From contig JAMONX010000044.1 in assembly GCA_027066435.1 (NCBI GenBank), positions 1 to 44,565 on the forward strand: 44,565 nt of DNA. Reading direction: 5' to 3'. The translations under genes were made by a program, and so were the position numbers. This DNA comes from Campylobacterales bacterium. Its GTDB lineage: Bacteria; Campylobacterota; Campylobacteria; Campylobacterales; QNZT01. Shown piece after piece: positions 15,862 through 26,694 of this stretch (its first letter is position 1; each line of letters opens with the position of its first letter). The notes under the pieces were generated by a model. That model ran no database searches and was not told the origin of the DNA. It saw only the letters and a list, made by a program, of their open reading frames with translations.

Positions 15862-18800
15862 TTTAAGTAGTCTTGAAGTGCTTTTGGCTCTAATACTGTA
15901 TCATCAGATTTAATAGCTGCTATGGCTTGACCTGCTGCAAGAGCTGCTGCGATAGTTGTAAAATAAGGTATATTAACTCTTATCACACTTTGCCTTATCT
16001 GTTTTGCATCATCTTTAGATTCACTCGAATCACTTGTATTTATGACAAGCTGTATATTATTGTTTCTAATTTTATCTTCTATGTTTGGTCTGCCTTCACT
16101 AATTTTGAATACTTTTTCAGATGCAATTCCTGCATTTTTTAAAGCATTATGTGTACCGTCAGTTGCCACTATGTTAAAGCCAATAGATACAAATGTATCT
16201 CCAATCTCTTTGGCAAACTCTTTATCATTATCACTAAGTGAAACAAAAACTGTTCCTTCAATTGGAAGAGCATTATCACTTGAAAGCTGACTTTTTGCAA
16301 AAGATAGAGCAAAATTATCACTAATTCCCATAACTTCACCAGTTGATTTCATCTCTGGACCCAAAATCAAATCTGCACCTGAGAGCTTTTTAAATGGAAA
16401 AACTGCTTCTTTTACTGAGACATGTCCTCTGTCTTTTGGCTTATAAATTCCATTTTCATTATAAACTATGCTAAACTTGTCATAAAATTCTAACGCCTCT
16501 TTTAAATTTCCCTGATACATAACACGAGTTGCCACCTTTGCCATAGGAATACCAGTTGCTTTGCTCACAAAAGGTACTGTACGGCTTGCTCTTGGGTTTA
16601 CTTCTATCATATAAACTTCATCTTGATAAACGGCAAACTGGATATTTAAAAGTCCTTTGATTTGAAGTCCTAAAGCAATATCTTTTGTCTTTGACTCTAT
16701 CTCTTTTTGAATCTCTTTTGACAATGAGATAGGAGGAAGCGTACAAGCACTATCTCCACTATGTATTCCAGCCTCTTCGATATGTTGCATTATAGCTCCA
16801 ACATAGACTTCATTTTGGTCACAAATTGCATCTACATCTACCTCAATTGCTCGATCTAAAAATTTATCGATAAGAACTGGAGAATCGTGGCTAACACTCA
16901 CAGCTTCGTCCATATATTGGCTAAGTTCTCCATCATTGTAAACAATTCTCATAGCTCTCCCGCCTAAAACATAGCTTGGTCTTACAAGTACAGGATATTT
17001 AATGATATTTGCTATTTTTAATGCCTCTTCTTTGGTAACTGCACTATCGTTTTCAGGTTGTTTTAATTTTATAGACTTTATAAATGCCGAAAATTTTTCT
17101 CTATCTTCAGCAAGGTCAATAACCTCCGCAGTCGTACCAATAATCTTAGCACCCATACTTGTTAAATCTTTTGAAAGCTTCAAAGGTGTCTGACCACCAA
17201 AATGAACAATAACCCCATCAGGATTTTCATACTCAATTACATTTCTAACATGTTCAAAATCAATTGGCTCAAAATACAATATATCACTTGTATCATAATC
17301 AGTAGAAACTGTCTCAGGATTACAATTGTACATAATAGTTTGAACACCCATATCACTTAAAGCAAATGAAGCATGAACACAGCAGTAATCAAACTCAATA
17401 CCTTGTCCAATTCTATTTGGACCGCCACCGATTATCATCACTTTTTTGTCATTTGTTACAACTCTTTGTTTTTCTACTTCATTTATCTCTGTTGTAGAAT
17501 ATAGATAAGGAGTTAGGGCTTTAAACTCTGCTGCACAGGTATCTACTTCATTATATGTTAAATTTATTTTATGCTCTTTTCTTGCACTATAAACAATATT
17601 TTCATCAACTCCTATGAGATATGAGATCATCTTGTCTGAAAAACCATAGCTTTTTGCAACCCTTAGATTCTCTTTATCTTTTAGTATAGAGTTATCAACA
17701 CTTTTTTCAAACTCTATAATCTCTTCTATTTGATATAAAAACCATCTATCAACTTTGCAACATTCATATATTTCATCAACACTAAGGCCTTCTCTAAAAG
17801 CTTGAGCAATATATAAAATCCTGTCACAATTTGGACGACGAAGCTCTTTTTTTATAAACTCTATGTCTGCATCTATATGGTTAAAACCTATCAAATCAGT
17901 TTCAAGAGAGCAGAGTGCTTTTTGCAAAGACTCTTTAAAAGTTCTCCCCATACTCATAATTTCTCCAACACTTTTCATTGAAGTCGAAAGGGTTGAATTT
18001 GATTTTGGAAATTTTTCAAAAGTAAATCGTGGAATTTTTGTAACAATATAATCAATTACTGGCTCAAAAGAGGCAGGAGTACCCGTGATATCATTTGTAA
18101 TTTCATCAAGAGTGTAGCCAACTGAGAGCAGTGTCGCAACTTTAGCGATAGGATAACCTGTAGCTTTACTTGCAAGTGCAGAACTTCTACTAACTCTTGG
18201 ATTCATCTCTATTACAGTCATTCTACCATTTTCTGGATTGATTGCAAACTGAACATTACTACCACCCGTATCAACACCGATTTCTCTTAAAATCGCAAAT
18301 GAAGCATTTCTCATATGCTGATACTCTTTATCTGTAAGAGTAAGAGCTGGAGCAACAGTGATACTATCTCCAGTATGCACTCCCATTGGGTCAAAGTTTT
18401 CGATAGCACAGACAATTATGCAGTTATCGGCACTATCACGAATAACTTCCATCTCATACTCTTTCCAACCAAGAAGCGACTCTTCGATAAGAATTTCATT
18501 TATAGGACTAGCTTCTATTCCAAGCTGTGCTAACTCTTTATACTCATCAATGTTATAAGCAACTCCGCTTCCTCCACCAGCTAGAGTAAAAGAGGCTCTA
18601 ATGATTAGAGGAAAACCTATCTCTTTGGCAGCGATTAATGCATCTTCAAGATTGTAAGCATATCTACTAATAGGCAAATCCATGCCAATTTTTATCATAC
18701 ACTCTTTAAATGCTTGTCTATCTTCTCCTTTATGAATAGCATCTGGATGAGCTCCTAAAAACTCAACTCCATCAAGCATGCCTTTTTTATGCATACTCAT

Positions 18801-19097
18801 AGCAACATTTAGAGCAGTTTGTCCACCCATAGTTGGTAAAACTGCATCTATTTTTTCTTTTTTAATAATTCTCTTTATCACCTCTTCATTTATCGGTTCT
18901 ATATATGTACGATGAGCAAATTCTGGATCAGTCATAATTGTTGCTGGATTAGAATTTATTAAAATGACACGATAGCCAAGCTCTTTTAATGTTTTTGCAG
19001 CTTGAGTTCCTGAATAGTCAAACTCACAAGCTTGTCCGATAACAATAGGTCCTGAACCTATCAATAAGATGTTTTTAATATCTTCTCTTTTTGGCAT
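15858..19097 (-). CDS. carB: Carbamoyl-phosphate synthase large subunit
   Basis: CarB makes carbamoyl phosphate from bicarbonate, ammonia (from CarA) and two ATP, feeding pyrimidine and arginine synthesis. Its 1079 residues show the expected duplicated ATP-grasp layout: first half opening with [20 protein letters not shown], second half with [18 protein letters not shown], each with its EMNPR or EVNPR metal-binding motif, and a C-terminal MGS-like allosteric domain (about 940-1079). AAGGA precedes the ATG by six bases. carA is not in the window. mreC lies 43 bases upstream, so carB may share that transcript or have its own promoter in the gap. Confidence 0.97.
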   Translation of the reverse strand: MPKREDIKNILLIGSGPIVIGQACEFDYSGTQAAKTLKELGYRVILINSNPATIMTDPEFAHRTYIEPINEEVIKRIIKKEKIDAVLPTMGGQTALNVAMSMHKKGMLDGVEFLGAHPDAIHKGEDRQAFKECMIKIGMDLPISRYAYNLEDALIAAKEIGFPLIIRASFTLAGGGSGVAYNIDEYKELAQLGIEASPINEILIEESLLGWKEYEMEVIRDSADNCIIVCAIENFDPMGVHTGDSITVAPALTLTDKEYQHMRNASFAILREIGVDTGGSNVQFAINPENGRMTVIEMNPRVSRSSALASKATGYPIAKVATLLSVGYTLDEITNDITGTPASFEPVIDYIVTKIPRFTFEKFPKSNSTLSTSMKSVGEIMSMGRTFKESLQKALCSLETDLIGFNHIDADIEFIKKELRRPNCDRILYIAQAFREGLSVDEIYECCKVDRWFLYQIEEIIEFEKSVDNSILKDKENLRVAKSYGFSDKMISYLIGVDENIVYSARKEHKINLTYNEVDTCAAEFKALTPYLYSTTEINEVEKQRVVTNDKKVMIIGGGPNRIGQGIEFDYCCVHASFALSDMGVQTIMYNCNPETVSTDYDTSDILYFEPIDFEHVRNVIEYENPDGVIVHFGGQTPLKLSKDLTSMGAKIIGTTAEVIDLAEDREKFSAFIKSIKLKQPENDSAVTKEEALKIANIIKYPVLVRPSYVLGGRAMRIVYNDGELSQYMDEAVSVSHDSPVLIDKFLDRAIEVDVDAICDQNEVYVGAIMQHIEEAGIHSGDSACTLPPISLSKEIQKEIESKTKDIALGLQIKGLLNIQFAVYQDEVYMIEVNPRASRTVPFVSKATGIPMAKVATRVMYQGNLKEALEFYDKFSIVYNENGIYKPKDRGHVSVKEAVFPFKKLSGADLILGPEMKSTGEVMGISDNFALSFAKSQLSSDNALPIEGTVFVSLSDNDKEFAKEIGDTFVSIGFNIVATDGTHNALKNAGIASEKVFKISEGRPNIEDKIRNNNIQLVINTSDSSESKDDAKQIRQSVIRVNIPYFTTIAAALAAGQAIAAIKSDDTVLEPKALQDYLN

Positions 19098-19140
19098 AAA
19101 AATCCTTGTATAATTCTTTTATAGTATATCAAATAGTTGT

Positions 19141-19905
19141 TTACAAAGTAGGCTTTCCTAAATCTACAACATAAAGAAAATTTGGTTTTTTTACTTTCAT
19201 ATAAGGTTCTACTACAGCTATTTTATAAATATTTTTCACTTTTATGTCAACCACCTTTCCAACTTTTATACCTTCATAAAAAAGTCTATCAGCTCCGCTG
19301 GTAACCACTTCATCACCTATATTGATATCTACAAGGGAGGGAATATATTTTATTAGTAAATTTTTTTCATTTCCATATATCACACCAAGGTGTTCATCTT
19401 TCCCTATCAAAACAGAAAAAATAACTTTTTTATCAAGTTGCAAATGAGCCAAAGGCTTATCAAATTTTGGATAGACAATACCTGCTGTAAAATCTTTATG
19501 AATTAAACCATAACTGGCATTTTTTTCATATGAGGGAAACTCAAGCCACATTTTAAAAGGGTTATCTAGTTTTTCATAAGCAATTACCCTTGATAGATGA
19601 AGCTTTGGATTATAAGCTGTAAGATTTGATTCATCCAAAAGTTGATTTAGTTTTGCTGCAAAAAGTGCAGAAAGTTCAGCCGTAGGTTTTAATATTTCTA
19701 CCTGTTTTTGTAATAATTTAATCTGTTGTTTTTGTCTAAAATGTCTTTGTATACTACTATTTACTCTATAACTTTGCTCAATAAAAAAAACTCTTATTTC
19801 ATTTGAAAATTGAAGAACTTGACTTTTTAAATAGTTTGAATAGTTAAGTGAAAAAACAATTAATACAAAAAAAGTAAGTCCAAAGATGAACTTTCTTTTA
19901 ATCAT
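19141..19905 (-). CDS. mreC: Rod-shape-determining protein MreC
   Basis: MreC is a bitopic inner-membrane protein of the elongasome, linking MreB to the periplasmic wall-synthesis machinery. A transmembrane helix at about 5-24 (FIFGLTFFVLIVFSLNYS) is followed by a coiled-coil stretch (about 48-80, HFRQKQQIKLLQKQVEILK) and the beta-rich C-terminal domain, with GDEVVTSGADRLFYEGIKVG as the typical core. The 254 residues are within the family range. It overlaps the end of mreB by 8 bases. No mreD is seen next to it. Confidence 0.92.
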   Translation of the reverse strand: MIKRKFIFGLTFFVLIVFSLNYSNYLKSQVLQFSNEIRVFFIEQSYRVNSSIQRHFRQKQQIKLLQKQVEILKPTAELSALFAAKLNQLLDESNLTAYNPKLHLSRVIAYEKLDNPFKMWLEFPSYEKNASYGLIHKDFTAGIVYPKFDKPLAHLQLDKKVIFSVLIGKDEHLGVIYGNEKNLLIKYIPSLVDINIGDEVVTSGADRLFYEGIKVGKVVDIKVKNIYKIAVVEPYMKVKKPNFLYVVDLGKPTL

Positions 19906-20935
19906 TTGCTTGAATTTGTTGTAAAAGCTCTATCTCTTCGAGCATTCTCCCTGTTCCTTTTGCAACGGCAAGAAGAGGCTCTTCTGATATATATACAGGA
20001 AGTTTTATAAGTTTGCTAAGATAACTATCAAGACCTCTAACTAAAGCTCCTCCACCTGTTAAAACTATACCATTTTCTACAATATCCCCTGCCAAATCTG
20101 GCGGTACTACTTCTAAAACTTGCTTTACTGCTTCACCTATCTCTTTAAGTGGTTCACTGATAGCATCCCTAACATCTTTGCTTGTAATTTCAATTCTTTT
20201 TAACAATCCTGTAATTTGATCACGACCTTTAATTTGCATCTTCATCTCTTTTTCAGGGGCAATTGCAGTAGCAATCTCTATCTTTATCTCTTCTCCTGTG
20301 CGATCTCCGATGAGTAGATTAAATTTCTTTTTTACATACTCAACTATAGCTTGGTCAAATTTATCTCCACCAACTCTAATTGACTTACTTTTTACAAGTC
20401 CGCCAAGAGAAATTACTCCAATTTCAGTTGTTCCGCCCCCTATATCTATGACCATGTTTCCTCTTGGGTCATGTATAGGAAGTCCCGCACCAATTGCAGC
20501 TGCTTTTGGCTCTTCGACAAGTATCACATCTCTTGCTCCTGCATTCATTGCTGATGTTTTTACTGCTTTTCTCTCAACTTGAGTTAAGCCGTATGGAACA
20601 CATATAATAATTCTAGGTCTTATAAAACTATTTCTTGAGTGTGATTTTTGTATAAAATATTTAATCATCTTTTCAGTAGTTTCAAAATCTGCTATAACAC
20701 CCTCTTTAAGAGGTCTAATTGCCTCAATATTTTCAGGAGTTTTCCCTACCATATCTTTAGCCTCTTTTCCAACGGCAAGAAGTCTTCTTTTACCTGAACT
20801 ACTTACTTGCACAGCAACCACAGAAGGTTCATTTATAACAATACCTCTCCCCTTTACTATAACAATAGTATTTGCAGTCCCTAAATCAATACTCAAATCA
20901 TTTGAAAACATGCCAAGGAGCTTACTAAAAAACAT
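19898..20935 (-). CDS. mreB: Rod-shape-determining actin homologue MreB
   Basis: MreB forms membrane-associated filaments that direct lateral wall synthesis. Actin-fold signatures are present: phosphate-1 SIDLGTANTIV, phosphate-2 NMVIDIGGGTTEIGV and the adenosine motif GIVLTGGGALVRGLD. The N-terminal amphipathic stretch ([11 protein letters not shown]) fits membrane attachment. The 345 residues are canonical. It overlaps the clpX stop by one base and mreC by eight. Confidence 0.97.
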   Translation of the reverse strand: MFFSKLLGMFSNDLSIDLGTANTIVIVKGRGIVINEPSVVAVQVSSSGKRRLLAVGKEAKDMVGKTPENIEAIRPLKEGVIADFETTEKMIKYFIQKSHSRNSFIRPRIIICVPYGLTQVERKAVKTSAMNAGARDVILVEEPKAAAIGAGLPIHDPRGNMVIDIGGGTTEIGVISLGGLVKSKSIRVGGDKFDQAIVEYVKKKFNLLIGDRTGEEIKIEIATAIAPEKEMKMQIKGRDQITGLLKRIEITSKDVRDAISEPLKEIGEAVKQVLEVVPPDLAGDIVENGIVLTGGGALVRGLDSYLSKLIKLPVYISEEPLLAVAKGTGRMLEEIELLQQIQAND

Positions 20936-22155
20936 TATGCACTCTTTTTAGCAGGCTTAATATAAATAGGCTTTGCTGTCTTTTTAATAACATTTTCTGT
21001 TATTAAAACTTCATAACCAGCAAGTTCAGGAAGCTCATACATAACATCTATCATAACCTCTTCCATAATCGTTCTAAGTCCTCTCGCACCTGTTTTTCTC
21101 TTTAGTGCCAATGCTGCAATTTCAAGCAAAGCTTCATCCTCAAAATTTAACACTACATCGTCAATTGCAAAAAGTTTTTGATACTGTTTAACAATCGAGT
21201 TTTTAGGTTCAGTTAAAATTTTAACCATATCTTCTTTGCTAATTTGCTGAAGTGTTGTAACTGAATGAAGCCGCCCTATAAGCTCAGGAATCAATCCATA
21301 AGATACAAGATCATCAGGCTCTACAAATTCTAAAAGCCCTTCCTCTTCATCTTTTCCTCTTTTTTCCTGATTAAATCCTAGAACATTGCTACCAAGTCTC
21401 TTTTTGATTATATCACTCATCCCATCAAATGCACCACCGCAGATAAAAAGAATATTTGAAGTATCAATTTGTGAAAACTCTTGATTTGGATGCTTTCTCC
21501 CACCTTTTGGCGAAATATTTACCATCGACCCTTCAATGATTTTCAAAAGTGCCTGCTGTACGCCTTCACCTGAAACATCTCTAGTAATCGAACGATTTTC
21601 ACCCATTCTTGCTATCTTGTCAATTTCATCTACAAAAACTATACCTCTTTGAGCTTTTTCAACATCATTATCTGCAACTTGAAGGAGTCTAGTGAGAATA
21701 TTTTCCACATCTTCTCCAACATAACCAGCTTCAGTTAAACTTGTTGCATCTGTGATAGCAATTGGTACATCTAAAAATTTAGCCAGAGTTTGTGCCATCA
21801 AAGTTTTTCCGCTTCCAGTTGGTCCTATGAGAAGAATATTTGATTTTTGTATCTCAGTATCATCTTTAACCATATGTTGTTTAAAAATTCTTTTGTAGTG
21901 GTTATAAACACCTACTGCAAAAACTTTTTTAGCATCATCTTGACCAATAACAAAATCATCTAAAACTTTCTTTAACTCTTTTGGTGTAAACAAGTTCATA
22001 TCAAGGTCAATTTGTTCACCCTCCTGCTCCTCATCTCCAAAAAATATTTTATATGCTGAAATTACACAATTTTCACATATATAAATTTTTTCTCCAGCTA
22101 AAAGCCTATTATCTACGCTCTCTTTTGCTTTACAGAAACTACATTTTCTTGGCAT
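20935..22155 (-). CDS. clpX: ATP-dependent Clp protease unfoldase ClpX
   Basis: ClpX is the hexameric AAA+ unfoldase that feeds ClpP. The N-terminal C4 zinc finger is at Cys5, Cys8, Cys27 and Cys30. Walker A GPTGSGKT, Walker [10 protein letters not shown], a pore-loop GGRKHP segment and the ClpP-contacting IGF-type loop region (here around [10 protein letters not shown]) follow. The 406 residues are normal. It sits between lpxA (2 bases) and mreB (1-base overlap), the conserved Campylobacterota envelope/morphology cluster; clpP itself is elsewhere. Confidence 0.97.
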   Translation of the reverse strand: MPRKCSFCKAKESVDNRLLAGEKIYICENCVISAYKIFFGDEEQEGEQIDLDMNLFTPKELKKVLDDFVIGQDDAKKVFAVGVYNHYKRIFKQHMVKDDTEIQKSNILLIGPTGSGKTLMAQTLAKFLDVPIAITDATSLTEAGYVGEDVENILTRLLQVADNDVEKAQRGIVFVDEIDKIARMGENRSITRDVSGEGVQQALLKIIEGSMVNISPKGGRKHPNQEFSQIDTSNILFICGGAFDGMSDIIKKRLGSNVLGFNQEKRGKDEEEGLLEFVEPDDLVSYGLIPELIGRLHSVTTLQQISKEDMVKILTEPKNSIVKQYQKLFAIDDVVLNFEDEALLEIAALALKRKTGARGLRTIMEEVMIDVMYELPELAGYEVLITENVIKKTAKPIYIKPAKKSA

Positions 22156-22157
22156 TT

Positions 22158-22940
22158 CTACTTCCTCTCATACGGTACTCCTCTTTTTGTCGTCATTATA
22201 AACTCGCACAACTGCTTAACTTTTTCATTATCACTATCAGCTATCAAACTCTTGGCACTATTTTTTATTCCTTCACTAGATCTAAAAAGTATTTTATATG
22301 CACTAATCAATGCTTCTGTATCGATTTTTTCAAACTTTCTCCTAATACCTACCAAATTTAAACTCTTAACAACAGCTCGATTTCCCTCTGCTAAACAAAA
22401 TGGGGGAATATCCTGAGTAACAGCACTAGCTCCTCCAATCATCGCATAATCACCAATATGTACAAATTGATGAACTGGTGTATGCCCACCGATAACTACA
22501 TGACTTCCAATAACTGCATGTCCTGCAAGTGCTACATTATTTGCAAAGATATTGTTATCACCTATAATACAATCGTGTGCTACATGAGTATATGCCATAA
22601 AAAGATTATTATCACCTATAATAGTTTCACCCCTGTCATCTTCAGTTCCTGGATTAAAAAATGCAAATTCTCTGATTGTATTATTTTTTCCAATAATAAG
22701 TTTAACATCTCCTCCACGAAATTTTAAATCCTGAGGAATAGAACCAATAGCAGCATTTTGAAAAACCACTGTCTCTTTTCCAATATCAGTATTACCGTGA
22801 ATTTGAGCACCTTGGCATATCTTTACGCCTTCAGCAATTTTTGCATCTTTTGAGATAAAAGTATAAGCACCAATAATTGCATCTGAACTAATCTTTGCAC
22901 CATCTTCAATAATTGCTGTTGGATGGATATTGCTCATCAT
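22158..22940 (-). CDS. lpxA: UDP-N-acetylglucosamine O-acyltransferase LpxA
   Basis: LpxA transfers a 3-hydroxyacyl chain from ACP to UDP-GlcNAc, the first step of lipid A synthesis. Hexapeptide repeats forming a left-handed beta-helix run from about residue 6 to 180. The catalytic His lies in LAGHAVIG and the chain-length region in [14 protein letters not shown] helical C-terminus follows. The 260 residues are standard. The stop of fabZ overlaps tandem ATGs (ATGATGA); either could start, giving 260 or 259 residues. Adjacent fabZ competes for the same hydroxyacyl-ACP pool, so cotranscription makes metabolic sense. Confidence 0.96.
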   Translation of the reverse strand: MMSNIHPTAIIEDGAKISSDAIIGAYTFISKDAKIAEGVKICQGAQIHGNTDIGKETVVFQNAAIGSIPQDLKFRGGDVKLIIGKNNTIREFAFFNPGTEDDRGETIIGDNNLFMAYTHVAHDCIIGDNNIFANNVALAGHAVIGSHVVIGGHTPVHQFVHIGDYAMIGGASAVTQDIPPFCLAEGNRAVVKSLNLVGIRRKFEKIDTEALISAYKILFRSSEGIKNSAKSLIADSDNEKVKQLCEFIMTTKRGVPYERK

Positions 22941-23383
22941 TTATCCACAATCATTGCTTTTAATTCAGCTTCTGTAGCTAGTTTTCCATCTACAGATGCT
23001 TCGCCTTTAAGAACCCAAATAGCACCTTTTTGTTTTATGACTGTTACTTTATATTCAAGTCTGTCGCCTGGTTTTACAGGTGCTCTAAATTTGCACTTGT
23101 CAATACTCATAAAATAGACTACTTTTTCAGAAGATTCTTCTTGTTCCTCTTCATCCATACTTTTAAATGCCAAAATTCCACCAGCTTGGGCTAAGCCTTC
23201 TATAATCATAACCCCTGGATAGATAGGATGTCCTGGAAAATGACCTTGAAAAACATTTTCACTTATTGAAACATTTTTATAAGCGGTAATTGACTCCCCA
23301 GCTTTGATATCTATAACCCTATCTACAAGTAAAAAAGGAAATCTGTGAGGTATAATTTTTTGTATCTCTACTACATCTAACAT
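22937..23383 (-). CDS. fabZ: 3-hydroxyacyl-ACP dehydratase FabZ
   Basis: FabZ dehydrates 3-hydroxyacyl-ACP in fatty acid elongation. It is a hot-dog-fold protein with the catalytic His in [12 protein letters not shown] and the catalytic Glu in [10 protein letters not shown]. The start chosen is ATG at 23381-23383 ([17 protein letters not shown], 148 residues), because GGAG lies nine bases upstream and the N-terminus fits the family. A TTG at 23396-23398 would add five residues but has no Shine-Dalgarno. It overlaps lpxA by 4 bases. Confidence 0.95.
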   Translation of the reverse strand: MLDVVEIQKIIPHRFPFLLVDRVIDIKAGESITAYKNVSISENVFQGHFPGHPIYPGVMIIEGLAQAGGILAFKSMDEEEQEESSEKVVYFMSIDKCKFRAPVKPGDRLEYKVTVIKQKGAIWVLKGEASVDGKLATEAELKAMIVDK

Positions 23384-23419
23384 GTGAGCTAACTCCAATG
23401 ATTTATTAGTGTGCTAATC

Positions 23420-24505
23420 TTAGCCAAAAGTTACTAAAGACTCTCTTGTATCTTCGTAGGTTAGGGCATTGAGAAAGAGTTTGTACTTTGAATTTACTTT
23501 AATATCTTTAAGTACAATAATCGGTGAAAATGTATAATTATTATAAACTATTTTATTTCTTAGGAGTATTTCTTCTTCAAATGTAGGTGGAAAATCTATA
23601 ATATCTTGAATGTTATGATAAGTTGATTTTAATAGTTTGTTAAATGTACTAAGAGTTATAAACTTTATACTCTCTCTATTAGCAAAATAAATATCTTTAA
23701 TTTTATACTCTATTTTTATTTTTTGAAATTTTCTTTTCAAGATAGAATAATTAAGAAAATAAGATGGTAAAACTTCATTTTCACACTTAACATAAGCCAT
23801 AAAAAGTCTATAGTTCAAAAAACTATCTCGAATTATCTTATATTTTTCGCCTTTTTCTTCTAGCTCTATTCTCTTTTTGTAAAGCTCTATCTTCTCTTCA
23901 ATTGATTCTGGTTGAATCTGTTTTGATATTGGCGAAAAAAGCTCATCAGCCACTCTTCTTTGCCCCTCTCTTTGCCGAGTCAAAGCATAAATGCATCCAC
24001 AGTAATCTTGATGATAAAGCATATCTTTTTTAGCCAAAGCAAACTGTTCTTGAGTCCCTCCACCTTTTCTAAAATCAGGTGCTACAAAATCTACACCGTA
24101 TGAATGTTTTATATTTTCACCAACAGCTTTAAGTTGTTCTATTGATTTTTTGGGACTTGTCAAAAGAGTAGTTGTTATAGAAGTTTCACCAAGTTTTACT
24201 GCCTCTTTTGCCGTAATTTGGAGACGATTATCAAAACAGATATCACATCTTGCACCTTTTTCTGGTTCATTTTCAAACCCTCTTACAGCATTAATCCAAC
24301 CTTCATAGTTATACTCTCCTTCAATCAACTCAATATTAAGCATTTTACAACTTCTCTTCACATCTAAAAGGCGGAGTTGATACTCACTATAAGGATGTAT
24401 ATTTGGATTATAAAAAAAACTTATAAGTCTTTCATCTGGATATGCATTTTGAAGCTTTTGTAAAAAGAAATGACTATCCACCGAACAGCAGATATGAACT
24501 AGCAT
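23420..24505 (-). CDS. queH: Epoxyqueuosine reductase QueH with C-terminal extension
   Basis: QueH reduces epoxyqueuosine to queuosine in the tRNA wobble base and replaces the cobalamin enzyme QueG. Cysteine motifs are typical: HICCSVD (Cys6, Cys7), ARCDICFDNRL and YCGCIYAL, which ligate the Fe-S and metal centres. The core is about 210 residues. About 140 further residues follow (from about 220) with no recognised domain and a basic, hydrophobic character. The ATG directly abuts the bcp stop, so the pair is probably cotranscribed. Confidence 0.88.
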   Translation of the reverse strand: MLVHICCSVDSHFFLQKLQNAYPDERLISFFYNPNIHPYSEYQLRLLDVKRSCKMLNIELIEGEYNYEGWINAVRGFENEPEKGARCDICFDNRLQITAKEAVKLGETSITTTLLTSPKKSIEQLKAVGENIKHSYGVDFVAPDFRKGGGTQEQFALAKKDMLYHQDYCGCIYALTRQREGQRRVADELFSPISKQIQPESIEEKIELYKKRIELEEKGEKYKIIRDSFLNYRLFMAYVKCENEVLPSYFLNYSILKRKFQKIKIEYKIKDIYFANRESIKFITLSTFNKLLKSTYHNIQDIIDFPPTFEEEILLRNKIVYNNYTFSPIIVLKDIKVNSKYKLFLNALTYEDTRESLVTFG

Positions 24506-24973
24506 CTAACTTTGCAACTCTTCTAATTTCTCTTTTACAGCCTCAACATGCCCTTTTACCTTCACTTTATCCCACCCTGCTACAATTTTTCCATCGGGAG
24601 AGATAATATATGTAGTTCTTACTACTCCCATATATTCTCTTCCCATAAACTTTTTTAATTTCCAAACATCGTAAATCTGGCAAAGCTCTTTATCCTCATC
24701 AGCTAAAAGAGTTATCTTTAACTTCTTCTTTTCTATAAAGTTTCTATGTTTTTTAGGGCTATCAGGACTAACTCCTAAAATCACCGCATCTAACTCTTCA
24801 AATACTGCTAAAGCCTCTGTAAATCCACAAGCTTGTGTTGTGCATCCTGGAGTATTATCTTTTGGGTAAAAATAGAGAATTACCCATTTTCCACTCAAAT
24901 CTCTTAAACAAATCTCTGTTTCATCTTGATTTGGCAAACAAAACTCTGGTGCTTTTATTTCTACGTCTAACAT
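24506..24973 (-). CDS. bcp: Thiol peroxidase Bcp/PrxQ
   Basis: A peroxiredoxin of the BCP/PrxQ group that reduces H2O2 and lipid hydroperoxides using thioredoxin. The peroxidatic Cys44 is in PKDNTPGCTTQA and the resolving Cys49 lies five residues on (ACGFTE), the classic atypical 2-Cys arrangement. The 155 residues are the family length. queH starts immediately after its stop, and the aldehyde dehydrogenase gene ends 10 bases upstream. Confidence 0.95.
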   Translation of the reverse strand: MLDVEIKAPEFCLPNQDETEICLRDLSGKWVILYFYPKDNTPGCTTQACGFTEALAVFEELDAVILGVSPDSPKKHRNFIEKKKLKITLLADEDKELCQIYDVWKLKKFMGREYMGVVRTTYIISPDGKIVAGWDKVKVKGHVEAVKEKLEELQS

Positions 24974-24983
24974 ATAAACTCTC

Positions 24984-26399
24984 CTAACAAATTACAATTG
25001 ATTTTATTTCAGTAAACTCTTCCAAAGCATATTTTGGTCCCTCTTTTCCGATGCCACTTAGCTTGTTTCCACCATAAGGCTGTATATCAAATCTGATTGT
25101 TGGTATATCGTTTATCACAACACCGCCACAATCAAACTCTTCTATCGCTCTTTTAGCAAGAGATAAATCATTTGTAAATATAGAGTATTGAAGTCCATAA
25201 GGAGAGTTGTTAATTTTGCTAAGTGCAACATCAAAATCTTCTACCTTTACAACACTTACAATCGGTGCAAATACCTCTTCACACACAATTTGCATCTCAT
25301 CTGTAACTTTACTCATAACAGTTGGAGGAAATATTTTCCCATCACTCTCTCCACCACTGAGTGCAACTGCCCCTTCTGCAATAGCACTTTGAACCCAATT
25401 TTGGGCTCTTTGTGCTGACTCATCATCTATAAGCGGTCCCATAAAAGTATCATCATCATAGGGATTTCCAATAATCAATGCTTTTGCTTCATCAGCTAAA
25501 ATCTGTGCAAATTCATCAGCTATATCTTTGTGGGCATAAATCCTTTGAAGTGAGATGCAAACTTGTCCTGAATTTGCAAATGCACCAACAACACATTTTT
25601 TTGCAACACTTAAAAGATTTGCACTATTATCTATATAAGTAGCCGCATTTCCTCCAAGTTCTAGTGATACTTTTTTAATTCCAGCTTGTCTTGTTATGAT
25701 TTCGCCAACAGGGACACTTCCTGTAAAACTAACAGCTCTTGGAATGGAGCTTTTTACAAGGGTCGAACCAACCTCTGCATCTCCATAAACCAAACTTAGT
25801 GCATTTGGACTTCTATGTTTGCTTTGTATAAAAAGTTTAGCAAATTTATAAGCCGTTAGAGGAGCTTCTGGAGTTGGTTTTAAAACTATACTATTTCCAG
25901 TGAGGAGTGCTGGAGCTAATTTGTGAGCTATGAGATTTAACGGAAAGTTAAAAGGAGTTATAAGTGTTGCTACACCGATGGGAACTCTTGTAAAATAACT
26001 TATAGTTTTTCTTCCACTTGGCATCGCATCTGAACTAAAAGTCTCCCCTCCTTGCTCAATCGCAGCTGAGACACTAAGTCTCAAAGTTTCTATGCATCTA
26101 TCTACTTCAATTCTTGCAAATTTTATAGGTTTTGCAACTTCATCAGTTATAGTTTTTGCTATATCTTCTCTATTTTTTCTTAAGCTTTCTATCACATCTT
26201 CTATCCACAAGATCCTTTGACTTAATGGAATTTGTCGATTTTCTTTAAAAGATTTTTCTGCAATTTTCAAAGCTTCATTGGCATCACTTGCATCACAAAT
26301 AGGAAATGTTGCAACAACCTCTTTTGTATAAGGGTTTACAATTTCACCAACTTTTGTCTTTGTAGTTTCGATATCACCAAAAAATATTTTAGCTTCCAT
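24984..26399 (-). CDS. NAD(P)-dependent aldehyde dehydrogenase
   Basis: An ALDH-superfamily enzyme oxidising an aldehyde to the acid. The general base Glu247 is in VSLELGGNA and the catalytic Cys281 in FANSGQVCISLQR; the nucleotide-binding FTGSVPVG motif is intact. The 471 residues and SGQVCISLQRIYAH resemble lactaldehyde, glyceraldehyde-3-phosphate (non-phosphorylating) and archaeal-type ALDHs more than the acetaldehyde enzyme at 42327. The substrate is not determinable. Its ATG overlaps by one base the stop of an 87-residue Cys-containing gene, so the two are coupled. Confidence 0.9.
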   Translation of the reverse strand: MEAKIFFGDIETTKTKVGEIVNPYTKEVVATFPICDASDANEALKIAEKSFKENRQIPLSQRILWIEDVIESLRKNREDIAKTITDEVAKPIKFARIEVDRCIETLRLSVSAAIEQGGETFSSDAMPSGRKTISYFTRVPIGVATLITPFNFPLNLIAHKLAPALLTGNSIVLKPTPEAPLTAYKFAKLFIQSKHRSPNALSLVYGDAEVGSTLVKSSIPRAVSFTGSVPVGEIITRQAGIKKVSLELGGNAATYIDNSANLLSVAKKCVVGAFANSGQVCISLQRIYAHKDIADEFAQILADEAKALIIGNPYDDDTFMGPLIDDESAQRAQNWVQSAIAEGAVALSGGESDGKIFPPTVMSKVTDEMQIVCEEVFAPIVSVVKVEDFDVALSKINNSPYGLQYSIFTNDLSLAKRAIEEFDCGGVVINDIPTIRFDIQPYGGNKLSGIGKEGPKYALEEFTEIKSIVIC

Positions 26400-26662
26400 T
26401 ATACATCCTTGTTTAATATCTTTGATTTTGCAAGTGCTTCTTCAATTTCAGATTTTTCTATATCTCCGCTAATTTCCAATTCAACTACACCATCGGTTCC
26501 ACTAACTTGCATATCTTTAACCTTTGCCTTTGTATCATCACTCATACATTCACACTGACCTGTTGCACAATTTTCTACCATTTTCACGATATTTTGTTTT
26601 TGAACATCCCCTGTAAATGATATTTTTACACCTTTTGCTGTTTGCTGTACTTCTCTTGTCAT
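26399..26662 (-). CDS. Small Cys-cluster protein with an internal repeat
   Basis: An 87-residue protein with no recognised family. Two similar halves (residues 13-29, ISFTGDVQKQNIVKMV, and 62-77, LEISGDIEKSEIEEAL) flank a cysteine cluster CATGQCEC (Cys32, Cys37, Cys39). The arrangement suggests two beta-alpha units carrying a metal or redox site. A good Shine-Dalgarno (GGAG, 8 bases) precedes the ATG. Its stop overlaps the ATG of the aldehyde dehydrogenase gene by one base, so it may be a partner or metallochaperone of that enzyme; this is inference only. There is no signal peptide, so it is likely cytoplasmic. Confidence 0.6.
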   Translation of the reverse strand: MTREVQQTAKGVKISFTGDVQKQNIVKMVENCATGQCECMSDDTKAKVKDMQVSGTDGVVELEISGDIEKSEIEEALAKSKILNKDV

Positions 26663-26694
26663 ATTCTATTCTCCATTTGAGATTTTTATCTTAA

